Origin: CAYTSW01 sp964440605
GTDB lineage: Bacteria > Planctomycetota > Phycisphaerae > Phycisphaerales > UBA1924
DNA: 32,149 bases
Assembly: GCA_964440605.1 (NCBI GenBank)
Contig: CAYTSW010000015.1
Coordinates: 1 to 32,149 of the forward strand
Direction of reading: 5' to 3'
The first letter of the stretch is position 1; every line of letters begins with the position of its first letter. A program made the translations under genes and the position numbers. Below the pieces are notes generated by a model. The model was given only the letters and a program-made list of their open reading frames with translations, was not told the DNA's origin and did not search any database. Shown piece by piece: positions 1-7,501 of the stretch.

Positions 1-1290
1 GCGGCGGTGTCGGTCGATGTTTTCGAGCACGACGATGGCGTTGTCGACGACCATGCCGACGGCGAAGGCGAGGCCGGCGAGGGAGATGACGTTGAGCGTG
101 CGGCCCAGGGCGAGCAGCATGAGGAAGGTGCCGATGACGGAGATGGGGATCGCCAGCGCGATGACGCCGGTGGCGACGAAGGAGCGGAGGAAGATGAGCA
201 GGACGATGGCGGCGATGCCGCCGCCGAGCCAGAGGTTGGTGGTGACGAGGTCGATGGCGCTGGTGATGTAGATGGTCTCGTCGTAGACCTGCCGGAGGCG
301 CAGGTCGGGGCCGACGGTGGGGTGGAGTGTGGGGAGGATCTCGGTACGGACCTCTTCGAGCTTCGTGCGCAGCTCCTCCATGACCTCCATGACGTTGGCT
401 TCGTTCTGGCGGATGGCGTTGATGGCGATGGCTTCGTAGCCGAGCGAGCGGACGAAGCCGCGGCGTTTCTGGTAGCCGAGTTCGACGTCGGCGACATCGC
501 GCACGTACACGGGGCCGGAATCGCGGTAGGCGACGATGGTGTCGAGGATGTCCGATTCGGACTCGTACTGCCCGATGACGCGGACCCGGTAGTCGCGCTT
601 GCCCTCGGCGATCGTGCCGGCCGAGACGTTGCGGTTTTCCGACTGCAGGGCGGCGAGGACATCGAGGTGGTTGAGGTTGAGCAGGGCGAGGCGGTCGTAG
701 TCGACGAGGACGCGCATCTCGCGCTCGCGCCCGCCGAAGATGTTGATCTCGGCGACGCCGTCGACGCGTTCGAGGTAGGGCTTGACGCGCTGGTCGAGCG
801 GGTCGAAGAGCGTAGTGATGTCGAAGCCGGGGTGCTTGTGCTTGGCGGCGGGATCGACGTCGACGATGATCCACGCGATGGCGTTCTCCGAAGCGCCGTC
901 GGCGGCCTTCATCACGGGTTCATCGACGTCGTCGGGATACTCGGGAACCTGGCGCAGCGAGTCGGAGGTCTCCTGGAGCGCGCGATCGATGTTGGTGCCC
1001 AGGACGAACTCGAGCGTGATGACCGATTGACCCTCGGTGGATGTCGAGGTCATCTTCTTGAGCCCGTCGAGGTTCTTGAGAACCTCTTCCTGCTCCTTGG
1101 TGATCTCGTCGACGACTTCTTCCGGGCTTCGTCCGGGCCATGAGGTGGTGACGGAGATCTCGGGTTGGTCGACGTTGGGCGCGAGCTGGATGGGGATCGC
1201 GCCGAAGCCGATGAGGCCGAACATGACGACGAGGATGACGCCGACGGCGACGGTGACGGGGCGTGAGATGGCGAAGCGAACGACGTCCAT
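1..1290 (-). CDS. RND efflux transporter permease, N-terminal part (runs off the window)
   Basis: Inner-membrane proton-driven pump of the AcrB/HAE family that passes substrates to a periplasmic adaptor. The 430 residues present start MDVVRFAISRPVTVAVGV, the usual first transmembrane helix beginning with RPV. They continue through the periplasmic porter domain (PGRSPEEVVDEITKEQEE, EINIFGGREREMRVLVD) to the second helix cluster, ending at VGMVVDNAIVVLENIDRHRR. At the proton-relay site of AcrB (two neighbouring Asp) this protein has Asp-Asn, a common variant among RND pumps. The ATG at 1290 lies 3 bases after the adaptor stop codon, so the two are almost certainly co-translated. The C-terminal half lies beyond base 1. 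The substrate cannot be read from the sequence. A long open frame on the opposite strand (7-1143) is a GC-driven shadow. Confidence 0.93.
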   Translation of the reverse strand, partial: MDVVRFAISRPVTVAVGVILVVMFGLIGFGAIPIQLAPNVDQPEISVTTSWPGRSPEEVVDEITKEQEEVLKNLDGLKKMTSTSTEGQSVITLEFVLGTNIDRALQETSDSLRQVPEYPDDVDEPVMKAADGASENAIAWIIVDVDPAAKHKHPGFDITTLFDPLDQRVKPYLERVDGVAEINIFGGREREMRVLVDYDRLALLNLNHLDVLAALQSENRNVSAGTIAEGKRDYRVRVIGQYESESDILDTIVAYRDSGPVYVRDVADVELGYQKRRGFVRSLGYEAIAINAIRQNEANVMEVMEELRTKLEEVRTEILPTLHPTVGPDLRLRQVYDETIYITSAIDLVTTNLWLGGGIAAIVLLIFLRSFVATGVIALAIPISVIGTFLMLLALGRTLNVISLAGLAFAVGMVVDNAIVVLENIDRHRR

Positions 1291-1293
1291 GGG

Positions 1294-2523
1294 TCAGTTG
1301 CTCGTGTCGGAGGCGGCTTGGGTGGACTCTTGCTTCGACTCTTGGGGAGGTCCCCCGCCGCGACCCTCACCACGACCGTTGGGGCCGGCCTGCGGGCCGC
1401 CGGGCGGCTGGGGGTTGTCGAGGTCGATGAGCGGCTGGGTGGGGAAGAGGCGTTCGTTGCCCTCGACGACGAGCTGCATGCCGGGGCCGAGCTCGCCTCG
1501 GACGACGACGCGGTCGCCGACGGCGTAGAGGCGTTCGAAGCGGATGGGCATCGCCTGGCCGTTGGCGTTGAAGTAGGCGTAGGTGCCGGCGTCGTCGCGG
1601 AGGACGGCGTCCTTGTGCACGGTTAGCGCCCGCTCGACCCGGCCGGTCGGGATCAGGCCTTTGACCGACATGCCGGGCTTGAGCAAGCCGTCGTCGTTGG
1701 AGAGGCGGACGCGAACGGGGAAGGTGCGGGCGAGCTCGTCGCCGCTGGCGATGACGACGATGTCCGATGAAGTGGCCTGGCGATCCACCGAAGGGACGAC
1801 GATCTCGACGGACGCCTCGGATGAGGAGATGGGTCCGATGAAGCGTTCGGGGACGTTGAGGATGGCGTCGAGGCGTTCGAGCGAGACGAGCTCGACGACC
1901 GGCCCGCCCTCGGGCAACCACTCGCCGACTTCGGAGTTCTTGTCGATCACCTGGCCCGTAAAGGGAGCGGTGATGATGAGATTGTCGAGCTGCTCGCGTG
2001 CGGTGGCGAGCGCGGCTTCGGCGGCGGCGAGGTCGGCCTTCGCCTTGGCGCGACGCGCCTGCGCCCCAAGGAGGGCGGCCTGGGCGTTCTCGATTTCGGT
2101 GTCGAAGAGCGAGCCGCGGGTTTCCGCTTCGCGCAGGCGTTCGAGGTCGAGCTGGTTGCGCTGGACATCGGCGTCCCACTCGTCGACCGCGGCGGCCATG
2201 GCGTCGCGGTCGGCGACGAGGCGATCGATCTCCAGACGCATGAGTGTCGGGTCCAGCCGCGCGATGACCTGACCCTCTTCGAGCGTGTCGCCTACATCGA
2301 CGTTGAAGACGATCACGCGCCCGGCTTCCTCGGCGGCGACGCGCGAACGCTTCACGGCGCGCAGGTCGCCCGTGACCGTGCGGATGGTCTGCACCGGCTC
2401 CATGCGCACGGCGTCGAATCGGACGCGTGCCGGGGGTGGGCCGCCGCCCTGGGGCTGAGCGAGAGTGATCTCGAAACTCACAACGGCACACAGCGAAGCG
2501 AGGGCGATGACGAGCCGATTCAT
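1294..2523 (-). CDS. Periplasmic adaptor (membrane fusion protein) of an RND efflux system
   Basis: A 409-residue HlyD/AcrA-type adaptor that would link the RND pump encoded just downstream to an outer-membrane channel. An N-terminal signal peptide (about residues 1-22, MNRLVIALASLCAVVS...TLA) is followed by a lipoyl half-motif (GDTLEEGQVIARLDP), a long alpha-helical coiled-coil hairpin rich in Ala, Glu and Arg (about residues 85-170), the second lipoyl half (ITAPFTGQVIDKNSEVGEWL), beta-barrel sheets (LDAILNVPERFIGPI) and a C-terminal membrane-proximal domain. The tail after about residue 370 is low-complexity Pro, Gly and Gln. The ATG overlaps the MarR gene stop in an ATGA arrangement, and the stop is 3 bases from the RND start. 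There is no outer-membrane factor gene in the visible part of this operon; it may lie beyond base 1 or be shared with the 7.5-13.4 kb system. Confidence 0.95.
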   Translation of the reverse strand: MNRLVIALASLCAVVSFEITLAQPQGGGPPPARVRFDAVRMEPVQTIRTVTGDLRAVKRSRVAAEEAGRVIVFNVDVGDTLEEGQVIARLDPTLMRLEIDRLVADRDAMAAAVDEWDADVQRNQLDLERLREAETRGSLFDTEIENAQAALLGAQARRAKAKADLAAAEAALATAREQLDNLIITAPFTGQVIDKNSEVGEWLPEGGPVVELVSLERLDAILNVPERFIGPISSSEASVEIVVPSVDRQATSSDIVVIASGDELARTFPVRVRLSNDDGLLKPGMSVKGLIPTGRVERALTVHKDAVLRDDAGTYAYFNANGQAMPIRFERLYAVGDRVVVRGELGPGMQLVVEGNERLFPTQPLIDLDNPQPPGGPQAGPNGRGEGRGGGPPQESKQESTQAASDTSN

Positions 2524-3068
2524 GGGGCGGTCTCCGGACGTGCGGCGTCGGTCTTGGGGTCTAGGGCGCCGGAGGTCATGCGTTCGTGGAAGTGTTCGAG
2601 ATTTGCACCGAGCCTGGCGAAGAGGCGTTCGGCGGCGGCGAGTTCATCGGGCGAGACGTGCTCGAGGAAGTGTTCGCAGAATCGCTCGCCGCGGGCGCAA
2701 GCCAACTCGACCACCTGCCGACCCCTCTCCGTCAGCCGGACAAAGACCGCACGCCCGTGACCCTCGCGCGAGAAGCGGTGGACGAGCCCGTCGGCCTCGA
2801 CGGCGGCGACCATGCGGCTGACGTTCTGCACGCTCAGCAGCGCGTCCTGCGACAGCTCGGTCAGCGTGAGCGGCTCTTCGCTCTCCTGGATGACGCCCAG
2901 CAGCAGCCACCGCGAGGCGGTCAGCCCGAGGTCGGCGACGTAGCGCTCGGCGCAGCGCATCATCAGGTTGTGGACGATGAAGACCTCGCGGCAGAACGGG
3001 GCGTCGTCCCACTTGGAAAGAGGGCGCGGTGAGTCGTCGGTCGTCTTTGGTACATGTTGACGTGGCAC
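2520..3068 (-). CDS. MarR family transcriptional regulator
   Basis: A 182-residue winged-helix regulator that probably controls its own operon with the adaptor and RND genes. The core resembles the MarR fold: a dimerisation helix (NLMMRCAERYVADLGLTAS), then the winged helix (EPLTLTELSQDALLSVQNVS, MVAAVEADGLVHR) with a wing at FSREGHGRAVFVRLTERG, and a C-terminal dimer helix (LAAAERLFARLGANLEHFHERM). The first codon of the frame is GTG at 3068; no in-frame ATG lies before the conserved part except well inside at the dimer helix, so GTG is the best choice. Its stop overlaps the adaptor start by ATGA. MarR proteins typically repress adjacent efflux genes and release DNA on binding small phenolic or amphipathic ligands; the ligand here is unknown. 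A candidate promoter and operator lie immediately upstream (3075-3112). Confidence 0.92.
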   Translation of the reverse strand: MPRQHVPKTTDDSPRPLSKWDDAPFCREVFIVHNLMMRCAERYVADLGLTASRWLLLGVIQESEEPLTLTELSQDALLSVQNVSRMVAAVEADGLVHRFSREGHGRAVFVRLTERGRQVVELACARGERFCEHFLEHVSPDELAAAERLFARLGANLEHFHERMTSGALDPKTDAARPETAP

Positions 3069-3074
3069 GGGGCG

Positions 3075-3112
3075 ACGCTAGGCCGCGCCGGGCCGGTTAG
3101 TCAACGTGTTGA
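3075..3112 (-). promoter_or_regulatory. Candidate promoter with overlapping MarR-type operator
   Basis: On the minus strand a -35 like TTGACT (3104-3099) and a -10 like TAGCGT (3080-3075) are separated by 18 bases, just upstream of the GTG start at 3068. The -35 overlaps an inverted repeat, TCAAC-GT-GTTGA (3101-3112), with weaker symmetry continuing outward to about 20 bases. MarR repressors commonly bind such AT-richer palindromes over the promoter of their own operon. The position and symmetry are read from the sequence; binding is inferred. The spacing from -10 to start codon is very short, so translation might begin with little or no leader. Confidence 0.5.
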
Positions 3113-3175
3113 ATCACCCGACGATCAAACCTCGAGCCGTCTTTGCGTGTCGGTGCGCGACAGGGACGCCATGGC

Positions 3176-4537
3176 TCAGGCGGATTCCTTGCGCGACAGC
3201 CGGAGGTCGGCGAGGGTCTTGGGGTTCTCGACATCTTCGCGATCGATGACGAACGTGACGTTGTCGCCGCCGAGGTCGGGCAGGTCGTAGAGCAGCTCGA
3301 GCATGAGTTCTTCCATGACGGCCCGGAGACCGCGAGCGCCGGTCTTACGGGCCATGGCCTTTTTGGCGATGGCCTCGAGCGCGCCCTCGGTGAACTCGAG
3401 CTTGGCGTTCTCGAGCTGGAACATGTACTCGTACTGCTTGATCAGCGCATTGCGCGGCTGGGTGAGGATCATCACCATCGTCTCGAGGTCGAGCGGCATC
3501 AGCGGCGTGACGACGGGCAGGCGTCCGACGAGCTCCGGGATCATGCCGTACTCGATCACGTCTTCGGTCGTGACCTGGGCGAGGATCTCGGCGGCTTCGG
3601 TCTCCGGGGAGATGGTGCTCGCTTCGGAGGCGAAGCCGATGCGGCGCTTGCCGACGCGGCGACGGATGACCTCTTCGAGGCCGACGAATGCGCCGCCGCA
3701 GATGAACAGGATGTTGCTCGTGTCCATCTGGATGTACTGCTGCTCGGGGTGCTTGCGTCCGCCCTGTGGCGGGACGTTAGCGATGGTGCCTTCGAGCATC
3801 TTGAGCAGCGACTGTTGGACGCCCTCGCCCGAGACGTCGCGGGTGATCGAGACGTTGTGCGAGGTTTTGCCGATCTTGTCGATTTCGTCGATGTAGATGA
3901 TGCCGCGCTGAGCGACCTCAAGGTCGTAGTCGGCGGCCTGGAGCAGCTTGAGCAGAAGGTTCTCGACGTCCTCGCCCACGTAGCCCGCCTCGGTGAGGGT
4001 CGTGGCGTCGGCGATGGCGAAGGGCACGTTGAGGATGCGCGCCAGCGTGCGGGCGAGCAGCGTCTTGCCCGAGCCGGTCGGCCCGATCAGCAGGACGTTG
4101 GACTTATCGAGCTCGACGGGGGCGTCCTCGTTCTCGAGCTGCATCAGGCGTTTGTAGTGGTTGTGCACCGCGACCGAAAGCGTTTTCTTGGCCATGAGCT
4201 GGCCGACGATGTACTGGTCGCAGAACTCCTTGACCTGCCTGGGCGTCGGGACCTCGCCCAACGCGGCGCGTCCGCCCGAGACGCGGCGGCGTTCCTGCTT
4301 GAAGATGTTCTGGCAGAGGTCGACGCAGTTGCAGCAGATGTAGACGTCCGACGGCCCCTCGACCATCGGGCCGACTTCGCGCGATGTCTTGCCGCAGAAA
4401 GAGCAGGTGGTGACTTTCCGGCCGCGGAAACCGCCGCCGCCGGCTCCACCGGTGCCGCCACCGCCTCCACGGCTCGTGCCTCCGGTGTTGCCGGTGGTCG
4501 TCCCGTCCCCGTTGCCGTCGTTCTTGTCGTTGGCCAT
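3176..4537 (-). CDS. clpX: ATP-dependent unfoldase ClpX
   Basis: AAA+ unfoldase that feeds tagged proteins to the ClpP protease. Taking the ATG at 4537 (GAGGA six bases upstream) gives 453 residues; an in-frame GTG at 4660 would add 41 residues with no family similarity. Visible parts: a zinc finger CSFC (45-48) and CCNC (68-71), Walker A GPTGSGKT (152-159), pore loop GYVG (185-188), Walker B IIYIDE (213-218), the RKH loop (261-263), the IGF tripeptide that docks ClpP (300-302), and sensor-2 region KTGARGLRAVMEE. The first 40 residues are an unusual Gly, Thr and Asn-rich linker with a run of glycines, absent from E. coli ClpX. It is the last gene of a cluster with trigger factor and a SHOCT protein. 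The usual clpP between tig and clpX is absent, yet the ClpP-docking loop is kept, which suggests that ClpP is encoded elsewhere. Confidence 0.97.
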   Translation of the reverse strand: MANDKNDGNGDGTTTGNTGGTSRGGGGGTGGAGGGGFRGRKVTTCSFCGKTSREVGPMVEGPSDVYICCNCVDLCQNIFKQERRRVSGGRAALGEVPTPRQVKEFCDQYIVGQLMAKKTLSVAVHNHYKRLMQLENEDAPVELDKSNVLLIGPTGSGKTLLARTLARILNVPFAIADATTLTEAGYVGEDVENLLLKLLQAADYDLEVAQRGIIYIDEIDKIGKTSHNVSITRDVSGEGVQQSLLKMLEGTIANVPPQGGRKHPEQQYIQMDTSNILFICGGAFVGLEEVIRRRVGKRRIGFASEASTISPETEAAEILAQVTTEDVIEYGMIPELVGRLPVVTPLMPLDLETMVMILTQPRNALIKQYEYMFQLENAKLEFTEGALEAIAKKAMARKTGARGLRAVMEELMLELLYDLPDLGGDNVTFVIDREDVENPKTLADLRLSRKESA

Positions 4538-4714
4538 CGAGTCCTCGCCAGCGATTCGGTTCGACAGCGACCCGCGGCGAGCGGGATCGCACTGGCAGAG
4601 TCTATCGAGCAGGTCGCGCGATGGCTCCACCGGGGCGGCGAAGGGGGCGGGAAATGCCACGAATCCCCTTTTCGGACGCCACCATCCCTCTTCGGCGATG
4701 CGAGCGTTATCGCG

Positions 4715-5107
4715 TCAGTTCTGCGCGGCATCGTCGCCGTCGGCGGCTGATCCTTCTTCCCCCTCGGACGAGGGGGGCGCGGTCGTGTCCGGGTGTCGGC
4801 GTGCCGCGCGAGCCTCGCGGATCGGGTTGCTGCCCGCCGTCGGTCCGATGAGTCCCGCTCGCGCCCGTTCGAACTCGTCCTGGCTGATCTCGCCGGTATC
4901 GCGCAGGTGCTCGAGGTGGCGGAGCGTGCCCAGAAGCGACGAGCCGGCGTCGTCGTCTTTGGCGAGCAGACGCCGGCGGGCGATGAGCAGCACGACGCCT
5001 CCCGCGACGATGACCAGTACCGCGACGCCCACCCAGATCAACGCGTCGACGAGGGCGGTGTTCGACGCGGACTGAGCAATGGGCGGGATGCCGAGCGCGG
5101 TCGGCAT
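4715..5107 (-). CDS. Small membrane protein with C-terminal SHOCT domain
   Basis: A 130-residue protein of unknown function. One transmembrane helix (about residues 19-44, ALIWVGVAVLVIVAGGVVLL followed by Ile-Ala and RRR, positive-inside) is followed by a cytoplasmic SHOCT-like segment (about 56-88: LRHLEHLRDTGEISQDEFER), the short helical hairpin in which a leucine-rich helix precedes a G-x-I/L-[ST]-x-E-E/F motif. The last 40 residues are acidic and low in complexity. The start ATG lies 3 bases after the trigger factor stop, so it is very probably co-translated with tig. It occupies the position of clpP in the common tig-clpP-clpX order. SHOCT domains often occur at protein ends and may act in oligomerisation; no role in proteolysis is established, so any link to ClpX is inference from position. 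Confidence 0.82.
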   Translation of the reverse strand: MPTALGIPPIAQSASNTALVDALIWVGVAVLVIVAGGVVLLIARRRLLAKDDDAGSSLLGTLRHLEHLRDTGEISQDEFERARAGLIGPTAGSNPIREARAARRHPDTTAPPSSEGEEGSAADGDDAAQN

Positions 5108-5110
5108 CGG

Positions 5111-6496
5111 TCAGGAGCCGACCTCGACCGCCTCGTCGTCGCTGGCCTGCTCGTTGAACTCCTCGAGCGGGATCTCTTCGATCTGCGCCTGCTCGAGCAG
5201 GCGGTCCATCACTTTGTGCTCGCGGATCTGCTGGGCGATGGCGCCGATCTGGTTCTGCTTGACGAGCTGGTCCGCGAGTTCCTGCGGGCGCATCTGCCGC
5301 TGGGCGGCGATCGAGGCGATGCGACCCTGCACCTCTTCCTGGGTGACCTCGATCTCGAACTGCTCGGCGGCCTTGCTCAAGATGAAAAAGAGTTTGAGCT
5401 CACGCGCAGCATCCTCCTGGGAAGTGTCGCGCAGTTCGGCGATACGGTGCTCGATCTGCATCTGGTCGACGCCGCGGTACATCATGTCGAGACGCTGACG
5501 CTGCAGATTGCGTTCGGCCTGCTTCTGCGTCAGCTTCTCGGGGAGCTCGAACTCCACCTTCTCATTCAGCCGTGTCGCGATCTGGCGACGCATCGCTGAC
5601 TGCTGCTCGACCATCGCCTGCTGGTTGAGGCGCAGCTGCATGCTCTCGCGGAGCTGCTGCTCGTCGCTCATGCCCGACCGCTCGGCGAGGGACTCGATGG
5701 ACGCGGGCACGATGCGCTCCACGCGCTCGACCTCGAAGGTGATTTCCACGTCCTTGTCGCGGATGCGCGGGTCTTCGTGGCTCTTCGGGCCCTTGGTCTT
5801 GACCGTGAACGTCTCTCCGGGCTTGGGCAGGCCGATCTGATCGGCGAAATCCTCGATCATGACGCCCAGGATCGCGCCCTTCTTCTCGTCCTTGGGGACC
5901 TGGACAACGGCGCCTTGAAGATCGAGCACGGGCTCGTCCTCCCCCGCGACGTTCATGACGCCGTGCCCGATGCAGAAGTCACCCGGCTGGGCCTCTTCCT
6001 GGCTCTCGAGAGCGCCCTCGGCCTGGCGCAGGCGGTCGAGCTGCTTGTCCACGAGGGCTTCGTCCACCTCGATGACGGGCTTCTTGACCTCCAGGCCGGA
6101 GAGGTCGGGCAGCTCGAACTCGGGCGCGACTTCGACTTCGACGGTGAAGGAGATCTCCTTGTCAGGATCGAGCTCGAGGTCTTGAAGCTCGTCGGCTCCT
6201 TCGGGCTCCCCCATGACCTTGAGGTTGTTCTCCTCGATGGCCTCGGAGTAGGCCGAGGCGACGAGCTGGTTCTTCGCCTCCTCGCGGACGTGCTTGCCGA
6301 ATCGCTTCTCGACGAGCTGACGGGGGGCCCTGCCCTTGCGGAAGCCCGGCAGTTCGGCCTCGGCCATAAGCGTGTCCAGGGACATCCCGAGTTGCTCGGC
6401 GATGCGTTGGGGCGGGATCGTGATCGACACCTTCTTCAGGCAAGGGCCGGCGTCTTCGATCTTCACGGTGTTGGAGGCGGTGTCGGTCTGGCTCAT
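5111..6496 (-). CDS. tig: Trigger factor, ribosome-associated chaperone
   Basis: Chaperone that binds ribosomal protein L23 at the exit tunnel and shields new chains. The 461-residue protein has the N-terminal ribosome-binding domain with the signature GFRKGRAPRQLVEKRFG (from residue 51). A middle region is in the place of the FKBP-type prolyl isomerase domain but diverges (GDFCIGHGVMNVAGEDEPVL ... PGETFTVKTKGPKSHEDPRI). A long helical C-terminal domain contains MRRQIATRLNEKVEFELPEK, RQRLDMMYRGVD and EDAARELKLFFILSKAAEQF. The length is close to the family norm (about 430-480). No clear Shine-Dalgarno sequence precedes the ATG at 6496. It leads a three-gene cluster with a SHOCT protein and ClpX. 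Confidence 0.96.
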   Translation of the reverse strand: MSQTDTASNTVKIEDAGPCLKKVSITIPPQRIAEQLGMSLDTLMAEAELPGFRKGRAPRQLVEKRFGKHVREEAKNQLVASAYSEAIEENNLKVMGEPEGADELQDLELDPDKEISFTVEVEVAPEFELPDLSGLEVKKPVIEVDEALVDKQLDRLRQAEGALESQEEAQPGDFCIGHGVMNVAGEDEPVLDLQGAVVQVPKDEKKGAILGVMIEDFADQIGLPKPGETFTVKTKGPKSHEDPRIRDKDVEITFEVERVERIVPASIESLAERSGMSDEQQLRESMQLRLNQQAMVEQQSAMRRQIATRLNEKVEFELPEKLTQKQAERNLQRQRLDMMYRGVDQMQIEHRIAELRDTSQEDAARELKLFFILSKAAEQFEIEVTQEEVQGRIASIAAQRQMRPQELADQLVKQNQIGAIAQQIREHKVMDRLLEQAQIEEIPLEEFNEQASDDEAVEVGS

Positions 6497-6791
6497 TGGG
6501 AGAGATGGGCGCGCGGCTCGGGTCCACGCGGCGGGTGGGAGGACAGCGGCTTGCCGGAGGGGACGGGCACGCCTCCGACCGGGCCTCCGACAGCCCGGCG
6601 AGGCGGAATCGGGAGGATACCGCTGCGGTCAGCGGCGGCCAACCACACCCCAGAATCGCCGGACAAGTTCCCGGACCGACGCTGCCATTCTCACGCGTCG
6701 TCGCCGGCACGCCCTCACGCGAGCGCGGTGCTGATCGTCGATCGCCCCTGCACTGGGCTCGGCGAGCGGACGATTTCAGCCCTCGGACGCC

Positions 6792-7463
6792 ATGTGCCAA
6801 TTACGCCTGATCATCATGCTGCTGGCGGGAGCGCTCCTGGCGACAGCGGTCGCGGGCTTGCTGTTCGTTCCGCTGGGCAAGGACAAGCCGCTGGTCAACA
6901 GCCTCTTCGGCGGGCAGCAGGCGGAGCCCGACACTGCGCTGAGGCCTGTCTCCGAACGGGCCCGCCCGACCGCCGGCGGCGTTAATGACGGCCCGGACTT
7001 GGGCGAACTGCTTCGCCCGCTGTCCACGCCCTACGCGCAACAGAAGCAGTCCGACCCCGCGCCGCCGACCAAAAGCGATCTTCTGCCGCCCGCGGCGCGG
7101 CCCTTTGTGGGCCGGTGGGGGCAGACGAGCGATCAAGGGGTTGTACGGCTGGAGGTGGAGCTGGATCTGCGTGGCGATGGGACGTACGACGCGGCTGCGC
7201 GGGTCATCGACGCACAGGTATCGGACGGGCCACCGCCTCGTTCATTCGAACTGGGCGGCACCTGGACGCATCGCGGCGGAGCGGTCGTGCTGACGCGCGA
7301 ACACTCGTCGGACGCATCGCTCTTCCCCGTGGGCGCCACTGAGATGTACTGGTCGAGCACCGGCAACGCCCGCTCGTGGACGTACACCGACGCCGAAGGG
7401 CTCGAGCGAACCTTTAAGCGTGTACGCGATCGCCCGCAGGAGACCACGGGGTCGCGACGATAA
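6792..7463 (+). CDS. Membrane-anchored hypothetical protein with a beta-rich C-terminal domain
   Basis: I do not recognise this 223-residue protein. One N-terminal hydrophobic helix (about residues 5-26, LRLIIMLLAGALLATAVAGL) would anchor it in the inner membrane or act as an uncleaved signal; a Pro, Ala and polar-rich spacer follows to about residue 97. The last 120 residues form a compact domain beginning RPFVGRWGQTSDQGVVRLEV, then an ELGGTWTHRGGAVVLTRE block and SWTYTDAEGLERTFKRV. This GxW followed by LRGDGTY resembles small lipocalin-like barrels whose first strand starts with G-x-W, but that is only a pattern. It is read divergently from trigger factor. The next gene, the efflux outer-membrane factor, starts 38 bases later on the same strand, so they may share a transcript. 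Confidence 0.72.
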   Translation: MCQLRLIIMLLAGALLATAVAGLLFVPLGKDKPLVNSLFGGQQAEPDTALRPVSERARPTAGGVNDGPDLGELLRPLSTPYAQQKQSDPAPPTKSDLLPPAARPFVGRWGQTSDQGVVRLEVELDLRGDGTYDAAARVIDAQVSDGPPPRSFELGGTWTHRGGAVVLTREHSSDASLFPVGATEMYWSSTGNARSWTYTDAEGLERTFKRVRDRPQETTGSRR

Positions 7464-7501
7464 AGCGGAAGTGCGCGCGCACGCGATACGCTCTCCGGTT
7501 C

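Noticed and set aside
7..1143. 378-residue open frame on the plus strand, rich in Asp, Gly and Glu
   Set aside because: It is antisense to the RND permease, whose minus-strand translation matches the family throughout; the composition is that expected of a shadow in GC-rich DNA.
4538..4660. Upstream in-frame extension of ClpX from a GTG
   Set aside because: The added residues match no ClpX, and a good ribosome site precedes the ATG at 4537.
3143..4750. 535-residue open frame on the plus strand
   Set aside because: It lies over clpX on the other strand. ClpX motifs are complete on the minus strand and the plus frame shows no domain.
6497..6791. Possible small gene or riboswitch in the divergent spacer before the unknown protein
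   Set aside because: I found no start with a ribosome site, no conserved RNA motif and no clear promoter; it is probably just the two-way promoter region.
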